Part shown: positions 45,926 to 59,100 of the stretch, piece by piece
Layout of the letters: each line of letters starts with the position of its first letter
Numbering within the stretch: position 1 is the first letter of the stretch
Notes under the pieces: model-generated
Seen by the model: the letters and a program-made list of their open reading frames with translations, nothing else
Databases searched by the model: none
Told to the model about the DNA's origin: nothing
Program-made: the position numbers and the translations under genes
Assembly (NCBI GenBank): GCA_017654935.2
Contig: CM065687.1
Span: 20,995,331 to 21,059,330, forward strand
Origin: Phymorhynchus buccinoides
Lineage: Eukaryota > Mollusca > Gastropoda > Neogastropoda > Raphitomidae
Reading direction: 5' to 3'
Length of the DNA stretch: 64,000 bases

Positions 45926-47063
45926 CTACGCGGACAGCAAAATTATCATGTTGGTTGAATGGAAGTCGTCAAAAAAGATGTTAACTTTTGATCGTCTCTT
46001 TTCTTTGTCGGTTTATTTGCAGGCATCAGAGAAATCTTCAAATTCTTGAAGAGGAGAGGAGACCATGCTGAGTGTGATATAGATGCCCTGATGAAGAAGT
46101 ATGAAATATGACGGCTGCTTGAGTGAGAGTGATACCCAGTCTGCATCAGGGGTTATGTTGTATTTGGGTTGTTTTTTTAGTACGAATCGTTATGACAGAT
46201 GAAAAATTGAACTGAAAAGAGACAAAAGTTTGGAAGAATTACTCTGTTTTCAAGTGTTTTAATTCATTGAATTAAGTGAATGTGTTGAAATGTTGTTTTT
46301 TGTGGGTTTTTTGCTGTCCCCATCTTCTGGGCCGTACAGTGGCATTGCTCCCACGCCGCTCATTCTGAATCCCAATTCTCAGCCACACCCCGGCTTGTTC
46401 AGGTCGCAGAATCCGAGACCAGCAGTCCAAGAGGAGCGAATCTATGTTAGGCCGTCAGGAGGCAACCAACCGAGGAGACACTGCACTGCTGCTGAGTCAC
46501 TTCGGTGGAGTTCAGTGGAGCCTGTTCAGGACACCACCTACTAAGTCCCCTACTTGACGACACGATTCTCTTAGTCGCGGAGCCTGCGTGAGTGAGGTCC
46601 TCCTCCGAGAGCGCCACCACGACCGTCCACAGACAGCTCCCCAGAACACACTGATCCCCATGACTTTGACCCGAACGCACCCAGGCATAGACTGGATTGG
46701 AAACCGAAACTGAGGTCACCATGAGAGCAGGGCATGCAAAGCCATAGAGTTTGAGACATTTTTTTTGTTCTTAAATGATTGATGGAAGTGAGGCGGATGA
46801 CAATAATGATGCTGCTATGGAGTTCCGTATCGGTCTGAGACTGCATGATGGGGCTGTATTCTACGCTTCCTTTCATAATGATATCCCGGCGTTAACCAGG
46901 CCCGATAACTACAGACACCTGCAGTGTTGGTCTTGAAATTAGAGCAACACTCTAAGAATCGCATCCGTTAAGCGGATGAAGCTCGACTGTGTGGTTTCAG
47001 TCTTCCCATTGAGCCCATAGCCACTCACTCTGGGTAGGAGTCGGTCCAGGACCGAAAAAACCC

Positions 47064-47138
47064 TCGCCTCTGATGGGATTCGAACCCGTGACCTCCCAGC
47101 CAGTAGTCCGCGACGCTAACCACTACGCCATGGCGGCT
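47064..47138 (-). repeat. tRNA-derived SINE head (type B), right arm
   Basis: Mirror of 43148-43223 with A and B boxes kept and small differences in the anticodon region (GGCTGGGAGG against GGCTTGGTGAGG). Confidence 0.8.
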
Positions 47139-47687
47139 GGTGAAATGTAAATTTTTTGTTTCAAGTGGTTGTTTTAATAAACTGTGATTGAATTCTGTGT
47201 GGTTGGAGTTTCTGTTCTAATAAACTGCTGGAATTCATGTTTCACCTTTTGGTTCTTATATATATCTTTACGTCATTTTAGCAAATTGATAATTTTGTCT
47301 GAATCAGATGAGGAATAGTTCTCGTTACAAATGACCAATTTGCCTACCAACACTAGTTTGGATTTGAATGTGTTGTGGGCTCTCAGACACATACACATCA
47401 GACTTTGCTGATCAATGATAACGAATAAATGCAAAACTATTACAACTCCCTCTCTCTCTCTCTCATTCACAAAAAGTCCATACCCTTGATTAAAGCCACG
47501 GCCGGCATAGATAAAGCTTTCGTGAGAGACGCACGCTATCATTTGAATTGCTGCTCACAGTTGAACCCTTCTTTTTTCCCCGTTGTGCGAGCCACTGCGA
47601 GGCCGTACGTTTCTGAATAGCGAGACCTGGTCCCTGGGATCAGTTGTTATGCCTTTAAGCTTTCTCTCTGACTTTCAACTTAGTTAT

Positions 47688-48560
47688 ACAGGCACAGACA
47701 CGCACCAAACACATACTGACTTTCAAGTTATACAGGCACAGACACGCACCAAACACATAATGACTTTCAAGTTATACAGGCACAGACACGCACCAAACAC
47801 ATAATGACTTTCAAGTTATACAGGCACAGACACGCACCAAACACATAAACTTTCAAGTTATACAGGCACAGACACGCACCAAACACATAGTGACTTTCAA
47901 GTTATACAGGCACAGACACGCACCAAACACATAATGACTTTCAAGTTATACAGGCACAGACACGCACCAAACACATAATGACTTTAAGTTATACAGGCAC
48001 AGACACGCATCAAACACATAATGACTTTCAAGTTATACAGGCACAGACACGCATCAAACACACAATGACTTTCAAGTTATACAGGCACAGACACGCATCA
48101 AATTCAAACACATAATGACTTTCAAGTTATACAGGCACAGACACGCATCAAACACATAATGACTTTCAAGTTATACAGGCACAGACACGCATCAAACACA
48201 TAATGACTTTCAAGTTATACAGGCACAGACACGCATCAAATTCAAACACATAATGACTTTCAAGTTATACAGGCACAGACACGCATCAAACACATAATGA
48301 CTTTCAAGTTATACAGGCACAGACACGCATCAAATTCAAACACATAATGACTTTCAAGTTATACAGGCACAGACACGCATCAAACACATAATGACTTTCA
48401 AGTTATACAGGCACAGACACGCATCAAACACATAATGACTTTCAAGTTATACAGGCACAGACACGCATCAAACACATAATGACTTTCAAGTTATGCAGGC
48501 ACAGACACGCATCAAACACATAATGACTTTCAAGTTATACAGGCACAGACACGCATCAAA
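47688..48560. repeat. Tandem array, unit about 43 bp (right arm)
   Basis: Mirror of 41705-42606. Variant order and positions of the AATTTG insert differ. Confidence 0.92.
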
Positions 48561-48770
48561 CACACAACATACACAGATCAGCGCCTTTCATACCACACCA
48601 TGCTTGCTTTAAAACTCTCAAGTCTTTCATGCATGCACATACACACCTAAAAACATCACAAGCAGAGATCGTTATCTTTCATTTTCCATTACAATTGTTT
48701 ATTTCATTTATTTTCTTTTATCTAAAGCACTTTTGTAAACACTCGTTTTGAGTGTTGTTTATCACACTGC

Positions 48771-48955
48771 CACACACATTCCTCACATGTCAACACACTT
48801 TGCAATTTTTAACTCTTCCTAAAAGTAAAACTATGCCACACACATTCCTCACATGTTAACACACTTTGCAATTTTTAACTCTTCCTAAAACTATGCCACA
48901 CACATTCCTCACATGTTAACACACTTTGCAATTTTTAACTCTTCCTAAAACTATT
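48771..48955. repeat. Three-copy tandem repeat (right arm)
   Basis: Mirror of 41331-41520. Confidence 0.92.
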
Positions 48956-49562
48956 CAGATCACAAATTGACATATAACTAAGAACTCATTAGCATTTTAC
49001 GGCACGCTTCATAAAATCACACAGCCACTTTTTACACTCATTTTTATAGACACAAGTCGAGTTTACAATCTTCTCAAATAACGCTTTGTTCAACATCATG
49101 AGTCGACAATGAACTCTTTAACACAGTTGATGCAGGTTTCGCATACTAATACACTCGCACACTGTCACTGTCACAATTCTTTCACCTTCATAAAGTCAAG
49201 TTTACAATCCCCTCAAATAACACTGTCCATCATCACAAATTGACAACTCTTTGACACAGTTCATGCAGGCTTCATTCACTGAGAAACACGCACACGCACA
49301 CACACACACTGTCACTGTCATATTCCACTCATCTTCGCTGACACGAGTCGAGTTTACAATCCCCTCAAATAACACTCTGTCCATCATCACAAACTGACAA
49401 CAAACTGTTTTGACATGATGACGAAGGCTTCATAAACTGAGAGAAACTCACACACTGTCATTGTTACAATGTTCTCGTCTTCAAAGACTGAAGTCCACTT
49501 GTCAGTCCTCTTGTCCTCTTGTTGTCTTCAAAGACAGTCGAGGATACATTTTCCTCGCCAAC

Positions 49563-49971
49563 TACCGTAAAAACTGGACTATAAGACGCACCTGTATATA
49601 AGCCGCATCCCTAAATTGACAAAATATTAGGTATTTATTCACATATAAGCCGCACCAGTTTATAAGCCGCAGAGAAAATTGTATGTGCACAAACCAACAC
49701 AAATATAGAAATTCTCCTATCAGAACATGTGTATTTAATGTTCTCAGACACTTTAATCATGAGATTTGAATCTATTGATTTTTATTACCAAAACCAGTTT
49801 TGAGTCTAAAGAAGCTGTAAATAGGCTGAAGACTGTGGCCAGAAACAGATTTAATCATACTGATAAATGTAGAATGGAAACAAATCCACAGATAAGCCGC
49901 ATCAGTCTACAAGCCGCATGGGCCAAAGTTGAGGGAAAAAAGTAGCGGCTTATAGTCCGCATTTTACGGTA
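49563..49971. repeat. MITE, TACCGTAAAA family, in the MRPL46 3' region
   Basis: It lies 15 bases after the MRPL46 stop codon in gene orientation. The TACCGTAAAA termini are inverted, and AATAAA (minus strand) is at 49634-49639. It is 26 bases shorter than the left-arm copy. Confidence 0.85.
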
Positions 49972-49986
49972 GCACTGCGTTCATCA

Positions 49987-50142
49987 TCACAAGTTGACCA
50001 GGAACTGTTTGACGCTTTTGAGGTAGGCCTTGCTGCAGAACTGGAGCAGCTGGTCCCTGGACACCCACATGTAGTCTGTGGTGCCGCTGGTGCTGGACGG
50101 TGCCACCTCTCCACCCTTGTACCAGGCCTTGAAGAAGAACAC
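49987..50142 (-). CDS. MRPL46: MRPL46 exon 6 (C-terminus and stop)
   Basis: 52 codons including TGA, with acceptor TTTTGTGCAG. Encodes VFFFKAWYKGGEVAPSS, YMWVSRDQLLQFCSKAYLK and ends QFLVNL. Confidence 0.95.
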   Translation of the reverse strand: MFFFKAWYKGGEVAPSSTSGTTDYMWVSRDQLLQFCSKAYLKSVKQFLVNL

Positions 50143-53100
50143 CTGCACAAAATTTAAAAAAAAATAAAATAAAATAAAAGTGAAAGCAATATGATAAGAG
50201 CATGGATGCAACTGGAGAAAATCCAAAAACAGGCAAGGCACGGGTCCAGGGGCCGCCCAGGCCCCCGTTGGGGGGTCTATCCCCAATGCAGACCTGCCTA
50301 CTGCTACGATTTGGCCGTAGCAGCTACGAAAAATAAAGCTTTGCTACGGAGCTACGGAAACCTTAACGTTGCTACGGAAAAAACAAATTGCCGCCGCATT
50401 TTATTTTTGCTTATGCCGTTCCCGGTTTTGTCGGTTTCTAAGAGCAGACACCGTGTCACGCGCGATAACCTAGTCACTTACGTTTTTATCAAAGTGACTG
50501 CGCATGCGTTCTTATTACTTTTCTCTGAAAAAAATGGCGGACTCCAGCAGCAGTAGCGATTCGGGAGATGTTTCAAACGAAGAAAAACGAACCCAAACCA
50601 GAAAACGAAAATCATCTGGCACACCATCTTGTTCTAAGAAAAAACATCGGCCTGCCGCACAAGTTTTTAAAATAGCTTACACGGAGGAGTGGCCTTGCAT
50701 CGTCAGAAGTTGACTCGGTGCGAACCATGCTCGCTGCAGTGCAACCTCTGCCATGCGGACTTCTCTGTGAATCATGGCGGTAGAGACCATTGCCGTCAAC
50801 ACGTTCAATCGGCGAAACATATTAAGCAGTGTGATTGCCGTTGTTTGTGGATTCTACGGAAAAATTTGCCATGCTACTGAAAATTGATGGCTGGGCTACT
50901 GATTGGGAAAATTCCAAGTAGGCAGGTCTGCCAATGCCAACTGTCCTGAATGGCAGCTGAAGTCCTGTTGGCTAAGACGAAGAGAGAGTGGGGATGTACC
51001 CTGGAGAAGGGATCACACATTTTAGCCTACTAGTTATCAAGAATATCAGTTACCTCCTGTGTAACAATATCTATTCCATCAGACAGACAGGCTGACAAGC
51101 AGAAAGTTGCAAAGTACCGTATTTTATAGACTATAATGCAATACTTTTTATCCCAGACTGAGACACCTGCGCCTTACAATATGAGGTCATTTAGTAAGAA
51201 AGTATTAGAGGAAACAAATCAAGTGCGCATTATAGTCAGAAAAACATGGTACAGTGGAACCTCCCTTATAAGACCTCCCATTATAAGACTCCCTCCCACA
51301 TAATAATAATAATAATAATAATAATTTAATTCATTTTAAAAAGTGACGCCTGTCCCTCGCGAGGCTCCAGGCGCCATTACAAAGATAAAAACCAACAGGT
51401 TTAAGAAAGAAGAGAAAGGAGACATACAAGATTAAAACATAAAAAAGAACTTTGACATCGTAAGAACAAGATATCATTAGAAAACATTAAAATTAATACA
51501 TGCGGGGAACATATACCCCCAGCCCCTCCACTCTCTCACCACCCCCTTCCCCTCCCCCCTCCCTCACCCCGCGCTGTCTCCCCCCCTAAAAAACAACAGC
51601 AAAACACACCCTCCACTCTCTCTCGCGCCTTCTCACTCACACACATACACACACGCATGCACTCACCTACACACACGCAATCACACACACCGTTTGGGAT
51701 GACATATCAGCAGGTTGACAGACCTACTTCTCTGAGACATTGCCCTTCTTTGTAAGTATACAAATTACCTCCCTTATAAGACCTCATTTTGGATGAATTA
51801 TGAAGGTCTTATAAGGGAGCTTCCACTGTAGCAAATTTTGCTAAATTATTTTTTGTTGTCTTACTCTGGCTAAAAGACTCCAGGGATCATCCCAACAGCG
51901 GAAGCACTTGAACACGTATGGTACAAGTGCATCAACTAGGGATGAGAACATTACGTGTGTGACCGTTTTTGATTACCCCGTCACGTGGGCAGCCACACTC
52001 CGACTTCGGGGGATGCTAAATTATTTAAAGCTCCCTGTTGTATTTGCTCTAAGTACTAAAATGCTCTTTGGGTGATATTCTAACTCACCACAAATTCTAT
52101 CCTGTTACTCAATGAGACACGTCATATCAGCATTATTGGGGTTTTTTGGTGTGTTTTTTAAACTGATCTCTCTCTTTACTTTACACAAAACACATTGATA
52201 AACTGATCTCTCTCTTTACTTTACACAAAACACATTGATAAACTGATCTCTCTCTTTACTTTACACAAAACACATTGATAAACTGATCTCTCTCTTTACT
52301 TTACACAAAACACATTGATAAACTGATCTCTCTCTTTACTTTACACAACACATTGATAAACTGATCTCTCTCTTTACTTTACACAACACATTGATAAACT
52401 GATCTCTCTCTTTACTTTACACAACACATTGATAAACTGATCTCTCTCTTTACTTTACACACAACACATTGATAAACTGATCTCTCTCTTTACTTTACAC
52501 AAAACACATTGATAAACTGATCTCTCTCTTTACTTTACACAACACATTGATAAACTGATCTCTCTCTTTACTTTACACACAACACATTGATAAACTGATC
52601 TCTCTCTTTTTTTGTTTCTTTTTTTGTGTGTGACAAATATTGTTTCATATCAGCATTAGACGATAAAACACTGCGCAAAATTTGAAGCCTTTCTGTGCTC
52701 GATTTAATCAGACATTGCCTGAAAAGACAAAATGCTCTTTGGGCGACAAATTACATCATGCTACTCAATGGGACACATCAGTTTTAGGAAATAAAACCTC
52801 AGAGAAAAAGAAGAAGAAGAAAAGTGATTCTGGGAAGCATTTCACAAGCTTTTTGCCCGGACAGTTTCATACATTGCACGTTTTCAATAGACGATTTTTA
52901 GAAAAAAAAACTAGGGGAGAGCATTTCGTGAAAATTAGAGCTGATTACCTCGACTTACTCTGTCAAAACCACGGCAACCATGGCGTCGAAGCTTGAAACC
53001 ACAGGATGCCAGTCAGTGACTTGCAAACATTTTTTTTTAGAAAAATAAGGGGTGGCCAGTTGCTACAAAGTGATAGAACTTGCAAAATGTGACGTAAAAA

Positions 53101-56100
53101 TATAAATTACATCAAATTTAGAATGATGCACTGCGTTCTACATGCTGTGTGTCTCCTCAAACACACGAAGCGAGGGCTGGGGATTTACCTGAAGGTAGAG
53201 TAACTTCCCCTGTTTGACCGACTGAATTAGGCGAGATCACACTCTCACATACCATCAAATTACTCCCCTTAATGGGAGACTTAGTGGGATTTGTTTCACG
53301 CCAGATGGCGTGACACTCGAGTGGGGCTAATCCCCTCTATATTCTTAGTTGGGGATAAAGAGAGAGCGAGAGATAGAGAGGAGTCCAACCCTCTCTCTCT
53401 CTCTCACTACGCCCAACTAAGAATATAGCGTGATAAGCCCCTCTCGAGTGTCACGCCACCTGGCGTGAAAAAAATACCACTAAGTCTCCCATTATTTCCG
53501 AACAATTCCTATTGTACCCACCTTGGCTCCTGCACCGATGTTCGCTGACTCGGGGAAGGTGTACTGGTGGAAGCCACAAGGAGCGTTGCCCAGAAACTCT
53601 GCCTTAGTTCCCTCACCACACTGCGAGCGAAGAGCTCGCTCTGCAGCCTGAAAAAAAGCAACCCCATCCCGTGGGTTGGATGAGTGGCGATGCAACAAAA
53701 CATTAATTAGTAGTTATGTTAATCTTATATTGTTGGAAAAAAAGAAGCAAAATGCAGCTGAAAAAAAAGAAGAGTAAAATGCAGTAAAAAAAGAGAAGAG
53801 AAAACACACACGTACGCACACACCAAGACTCTGTTAACTGATACAAAATCATGTACACAAACTTACTTACTTTTGGAATGTCATGCTGATGAAACCTGAC
53901 ATTTCTAAAGCCAATCTTTTGTCAAGGATATATATGGCAAAACCGAACCATTTATACAACTACAAGCAAAGCTATAATGACTTGTAGCAATTTAAAAATA
54001 GACGATGCTTTGAATTTATCCAACTGGTCAATTTAAAAAAAAAATCAAAGCTGCTGTTTTGAGTTAAACAGTAGCGAAGTGCTTAGTAGGATGCACGAGT
54101 CATGTTGAATTCAGGTGGGAGAATCTTCTCTGATCCAACGGTTTCTCAGACATTCCAAGGAAAATCAACTTTAGAGAAAGTCAATCAATGCATGAGGGAA
54201 AAAACCCTCAACTTTCTATTTTGTTCTACACAAACCACCAACCATCAAGATGCCGAGTTTCATAACAATACAAGCAATTTCATTTATATGTTCTCCAGCT
54301 CGTTGAGAGCATATCTGTACCTGTCTCATGGACTCCCCTTCCTGCCGCGGACCCTGAGGAAATATCCAATGACTTTTTTCGCCCAACGTCTGTTTCACCA
54401 GTAAATATAATGGCTGGTCCAGCTTACGATTGGGTGACTGGCTGTTATTGCTCTCATCATACTCTGAAAACCAGAAACAAACAAAACCAGATTATGGTTG
54501 CTAAGCAATTCAGTTATTATAGATTCTCATTTTGACTGTTACAAGTGTTTGCTGTAAGTAAACTTCAATTTTAAAATTAAGAGACATATTTCACAACTTG
54601 AAATTCTTGTATCCATGAAAGTTGGTTTTACAATATTTGTCTTCTGGTTCTAGTTCTGGTTAGGATATGCAGAACTTGAAGGAGCCTAAAAAGGCTACAA
54701 CACACTGAGAGTTTTAAAAGGAGTAAAAAAACAACTAGGCCTAGAATCAAAGATCTAATGATCCTTGTCTCATTGAGCATTGAATAGTTTCTTTCTCCAA
54801 CAATGTCTCTGACTGACTCTTTCTCTCTGTGTGTCAATTTGAACAAGTTTGGTATGGTGTTTACTGAAAGCCTGCTGAGTGAAGAGTGATTTTCAGTGCT
54901 ACTGTGTAAGTGTGTGTATGATATGCACAATGAACAATGTACCAGTGTGTCTGGCTGCCGGTGTGAACTCCTTCGCCTCAGCTTCCCACGCGTCTTCCAG
55001 ATCAAGGGCCGTTACCCTGGCTCCCTCAACTTCTTCTGCCTTCTCAGTTTCATCCGCCTGCTGCTTCTTTTCTGCAATGGCGCTAAACAAAATCAAACCA
55101 AAATCTACATTAGCTTACACATGCACACATTTGTAGAAAAGTTTGTCAGGTAATGTATTCAAGACTTTTAAAAAAAAATCTTGTTCTCATCAGTGCCTTT
55201 TTTGACAACCTTCACAACTTGAGTAGACATGGCAGACAAGGTTTTCAACTGCAACATTTCTATCAATTACACGTTTTAAATACTGTATATGACTTTTTCG
55301 AGAAAGGGATAGAGTTAGGTCCAGGATCAGCATAGGGCAAATAATAGCATGAAACTTAAAAACTCTAACCAAACTTTGAGATTAAGATACAAGAGGGGTG
55401 TCCAAACTACACCTGAGCCAATGAGGTCGTTTACATATAAACTGCTTTCTGGATGCGGCTTGAATCTGTATTTGGCGAGTTCGGTTTCATTGCATTTACA
55501 CGAGGAAATACAGAACCGCTCTGACCTCATACTCAACCCCGACTGACCCTAAAGTCAGCCAAACATAAATGCCTGGAATGCATTATGGCGGCCGATAAGA
55601 AGCAGAACGTGGTTTTCTATGGGGTTCAGAATTGATAAAATAACAGTTAACAACTTAACTGGCTTTTCTAATTCAGTTGACTAGCTAACTGACTTTGTTT
55701 TACCGGAAGCGGAAATCGTTTATACTAGTTAACTCTTTCATTCCTGGTTTTACACTAACTGTTATTTCCCCTTATTCCTATGTTTCTATTATCTATCTAT
55801 TCCCTTCATTCCTGGATTTATAGAGGGTTAAAAATGTGATAATGGGGTACTTATTTTAGAGACTTACGGCAGTAACCCACATTACACGAACCTAAGAATG
55901 TCATATACCGTTGTATAGGGAATTGATGTGAGAAGCTGTTTGTGACCATGTTGACACATTATGGTGACATGACAGATGACACACAGGTGTAAAACAGGTA
56001 AGTTTACAATTTAACATAAAACATACCATCATGCCATACATGCAGGTCAGTGTTTTTAAAGCAAATTGTATATTTCATGCACGCACTCACCAAGTGACGC

Positions 56101-59100
56101 CTCCTGTACATCCCCATGCATTGTGCTTGTCATTACTCCACAGATAAGTGTCACCATTGTCACCATAATTGTCCCCAACACATCAACAGTTTATTGTCTG
56201 TTTTGACGATTATGTATGGATACAACACAAATATATAGAGGACAAGCACCACACTTTTGCACACTTTTTTTTACACAGATAATATTTTCACGTTCCCTAT
56301 CTACGCATGTATGTACCCCTGTCACAGTCATCACATCACATGTCACACATAGGTGACACGTGTGTGACACACCTTGAAGCAGTCACTGTGACGCTGTTTG
56401 GAGCACAGATACCACACTTTTCACACATCATTGTAGTTTGACACGTTTTGAAGGGGTGTCGGTATAGCTGACACCAGTGTGTGCATGCTTGTACTTGGGG
56501 TGTCGTGCTGTGCACAACACACAGGTGTGCTTGTCACCTACACCTTTGTTTTTCTCTGGCTCCTCAGTGCGTTTTTTTAGGTGTTATTGTTGGTATATTC
56601 TAGCAGAGAACTGAGCATTTCATCAGAGTAATATAACTGAAAATAATCTTGCGCTTTCATTGATGTGTCTAACACACACACACAGGCCCTGATCGATGTT
56701 TGAATTCCGTCCTAGTTTCGGTTTTGGTGTGACATAATTCCCCCTAATCCACTCAAAACTCGGTCGAGTGTAGAACAAAGGTAAGCTTTGATAATCTAAC
56801 TCCTCACCACTAGCATCATCACCACCTATATGCGCTTCAATAGCTGCCATGAACTAAACTCACTCTTCTTCTGTCAAATTGGTCAGAATCAGAATTTTCT
56901 CCACGTTCTATTTTCACTACCAACAAAAACTGCCACGTGCACAGTACACACCTACTACACGCATTCACTCAAAACGACCCCTTTCCCACAGAGCTGGAAG
57001 GAGGAGGGGGTGGGGGAAAGGGAAGGGTAAACGGCTGGGGGGTCTGGCATCACATTCCATTCATAAACAGTCCCGTTAGGGCTGGGTCAAGGGTAAATGA
57101 CGTACTTTGATGGCGCGAATTGCGGTAAGTCCAAAGTACGATCCCGGAATACCGGTCTCTCGGATTGAAAGGAGTTATTTCTTCCAGAACGGTTTTCCGT
57201 TCTCCAGGATTGAAAGGTATTAAGCCTTGAAACCGGAAAACCGGTCTGCAGGATTGAAAGAGTTAACTAACATTTCGAAATATCACTTAACTGTGAAGTT
57301 GCTTTTCCATCTGAGAGCGATTATTTTCTGAAGGTTTTGTAACACGCATTGTAATTGGTTGGTGCTTGAATGAATGAAATGTAGGTTTTACGTACACTCA
57401 GCTGCAAAACAGCACATATGGGATGAACCATCAACCAACCATCATTCAAAGCTCTGAGCAGATCCTGGAGGTACTGCAGGTCCGATCCGTGATAAAAATT
57501 GCCAATAAAAAATGATATTGAAGTTATGTAACTCTTTCACAATGTAAATGGGAAAAGATTGCTGATCTGCAGTACATCCAATGGGATTTCGTGTTACAAA
57601 AAACCAGTTAAGGAGTTGGTTTTCCTGACAAAATGCCACTTAACAGTTAACTGACTTTTCTTTTGCCGGAAGCAGAAGTTGATTATATCAGTTATTGAGT
57701 TAACTACTTAACTGGAATAAGAAAAGATAGTTAACTACTTAACTGATATATTAAAGCCAGTTTAGTTAACTGGTATTCTATCATTTTTGAGCCCGATAGG
57801 TTTCACTCTGTTCCTGGTTGACTAGGAGGAGAAGGCAAAGAGCTCAGAGATTGAGATTTCTGATTGTCGAGAGTGCACAGAGAAGAAAGCGATTGATTTC
57901 ATTGTTTCTGTCATTGTTTGCTTCGTCTTTTCTGTGCCACATTCATGCACTTCAACATCAACCACGCATAGTGCAAAGTGTGTGGTGTGTACAGCCCTCC
58001 ACAGATTGACGTGCTCCTCTTTCATTGTTTTATTTTTATTTTCATTTTTTTGCAATATGCGCAAAAACTAAAATGTTTCTTTTCAGTACATTCAATTCGA
58101 CTAGTATTTGGTCATCCGACCACACATCAATCAACAAACTTGTTTCGTCAGAACTCCAAACACGCCCTCTTGACGCTTCGTCTTTCGTGAGAGAAAAGAA
58201 AAAGGGAAAACAAGAGAATGTAGGCCTGCACTGCTCTGATAAATTTCCCGCAGAGCGGTAAGGGAGGGGGCACATTCCAGAGATGTCTGGCATCCAAACA
58301 GACCGAAACCGGTCTCAGGCCTGGTCGCTAGCAGGTCCGAGATCGCTTTCGATAAAGCGGTTTCACGTGTAATGTAAATGCACAGAACCGTTTTCAACCC
58401 GCTCTGAGACCGGAAAAAAAGGCTAGTGTAAGTTTTTTTTATGCCTTCGATATTTCTTACTTGTCCTCTCTCGCCCTAAGTTCATGATCGGAGAGAATGC
58501 TGGATTCCAGTTCCAGGTCGGTCAGGAGGTCTTGGTACTGGTGCTCCAGCTTTGTCAGCTCGGCGGTGATGACCGCTGGTCTCTGAAGGCACACAGCACT
58601 GACCAGCCGCCACTGACCAGGAGAGCACTGGGCCTCTGATGAGAGAAGTCGAGCATGCTGGCATCCTAGGGCTGTAAGAAAAAAGAATGCTTTGCAATAA
58701 TAAAGCCTGAAGAACAAAATCTTGAATGACATTGACAGTCTTCTTCTTTTCCTTTCATTTGGCAACCACCGTCAGCATTTTGATTACTCTGATGCTTTGT
58801 AATTATACATGTACAACTACATACATAGAGGTTTTCGAAAGTAAACAGGTGAGGAAAAAATGTATACTTCATGGGCCCGGATGTTAAGCTCTAATTTAGA
58901 GTCTAAATGGGGATTGAACGGGACAGGAGGGGAAGAGATTGGGGGAACAGGGTGGAGGGAGTTGAGGTGGATCAGGAAGGGTGATGAGGGTGTGCGTTTG
59001 TGTGTATGTGGGGGGCGGGGGGTGGAAGGTCACAAGCTTATGTGTTATATCCAGGATTTGAATTCCTCCACTGAGGCACCTGACATCACCTCAGATGATC

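Larger units (their letters stand above)
45167..56229. repeat. Right arm of the 11-kb inverted repeat
   Basis: Mirror of 33945-45121. Homology ends at TACAACACA (56229) only because the left contig end is reached there, so the true extent of the duplication is unknown. Confidence 0.97.

Noticed and set aside
46571..46876. A 101-codon frame in the right arm
   Set aside because: Its mirror in the left arm is broken differently and no splice sites or family match are seen.
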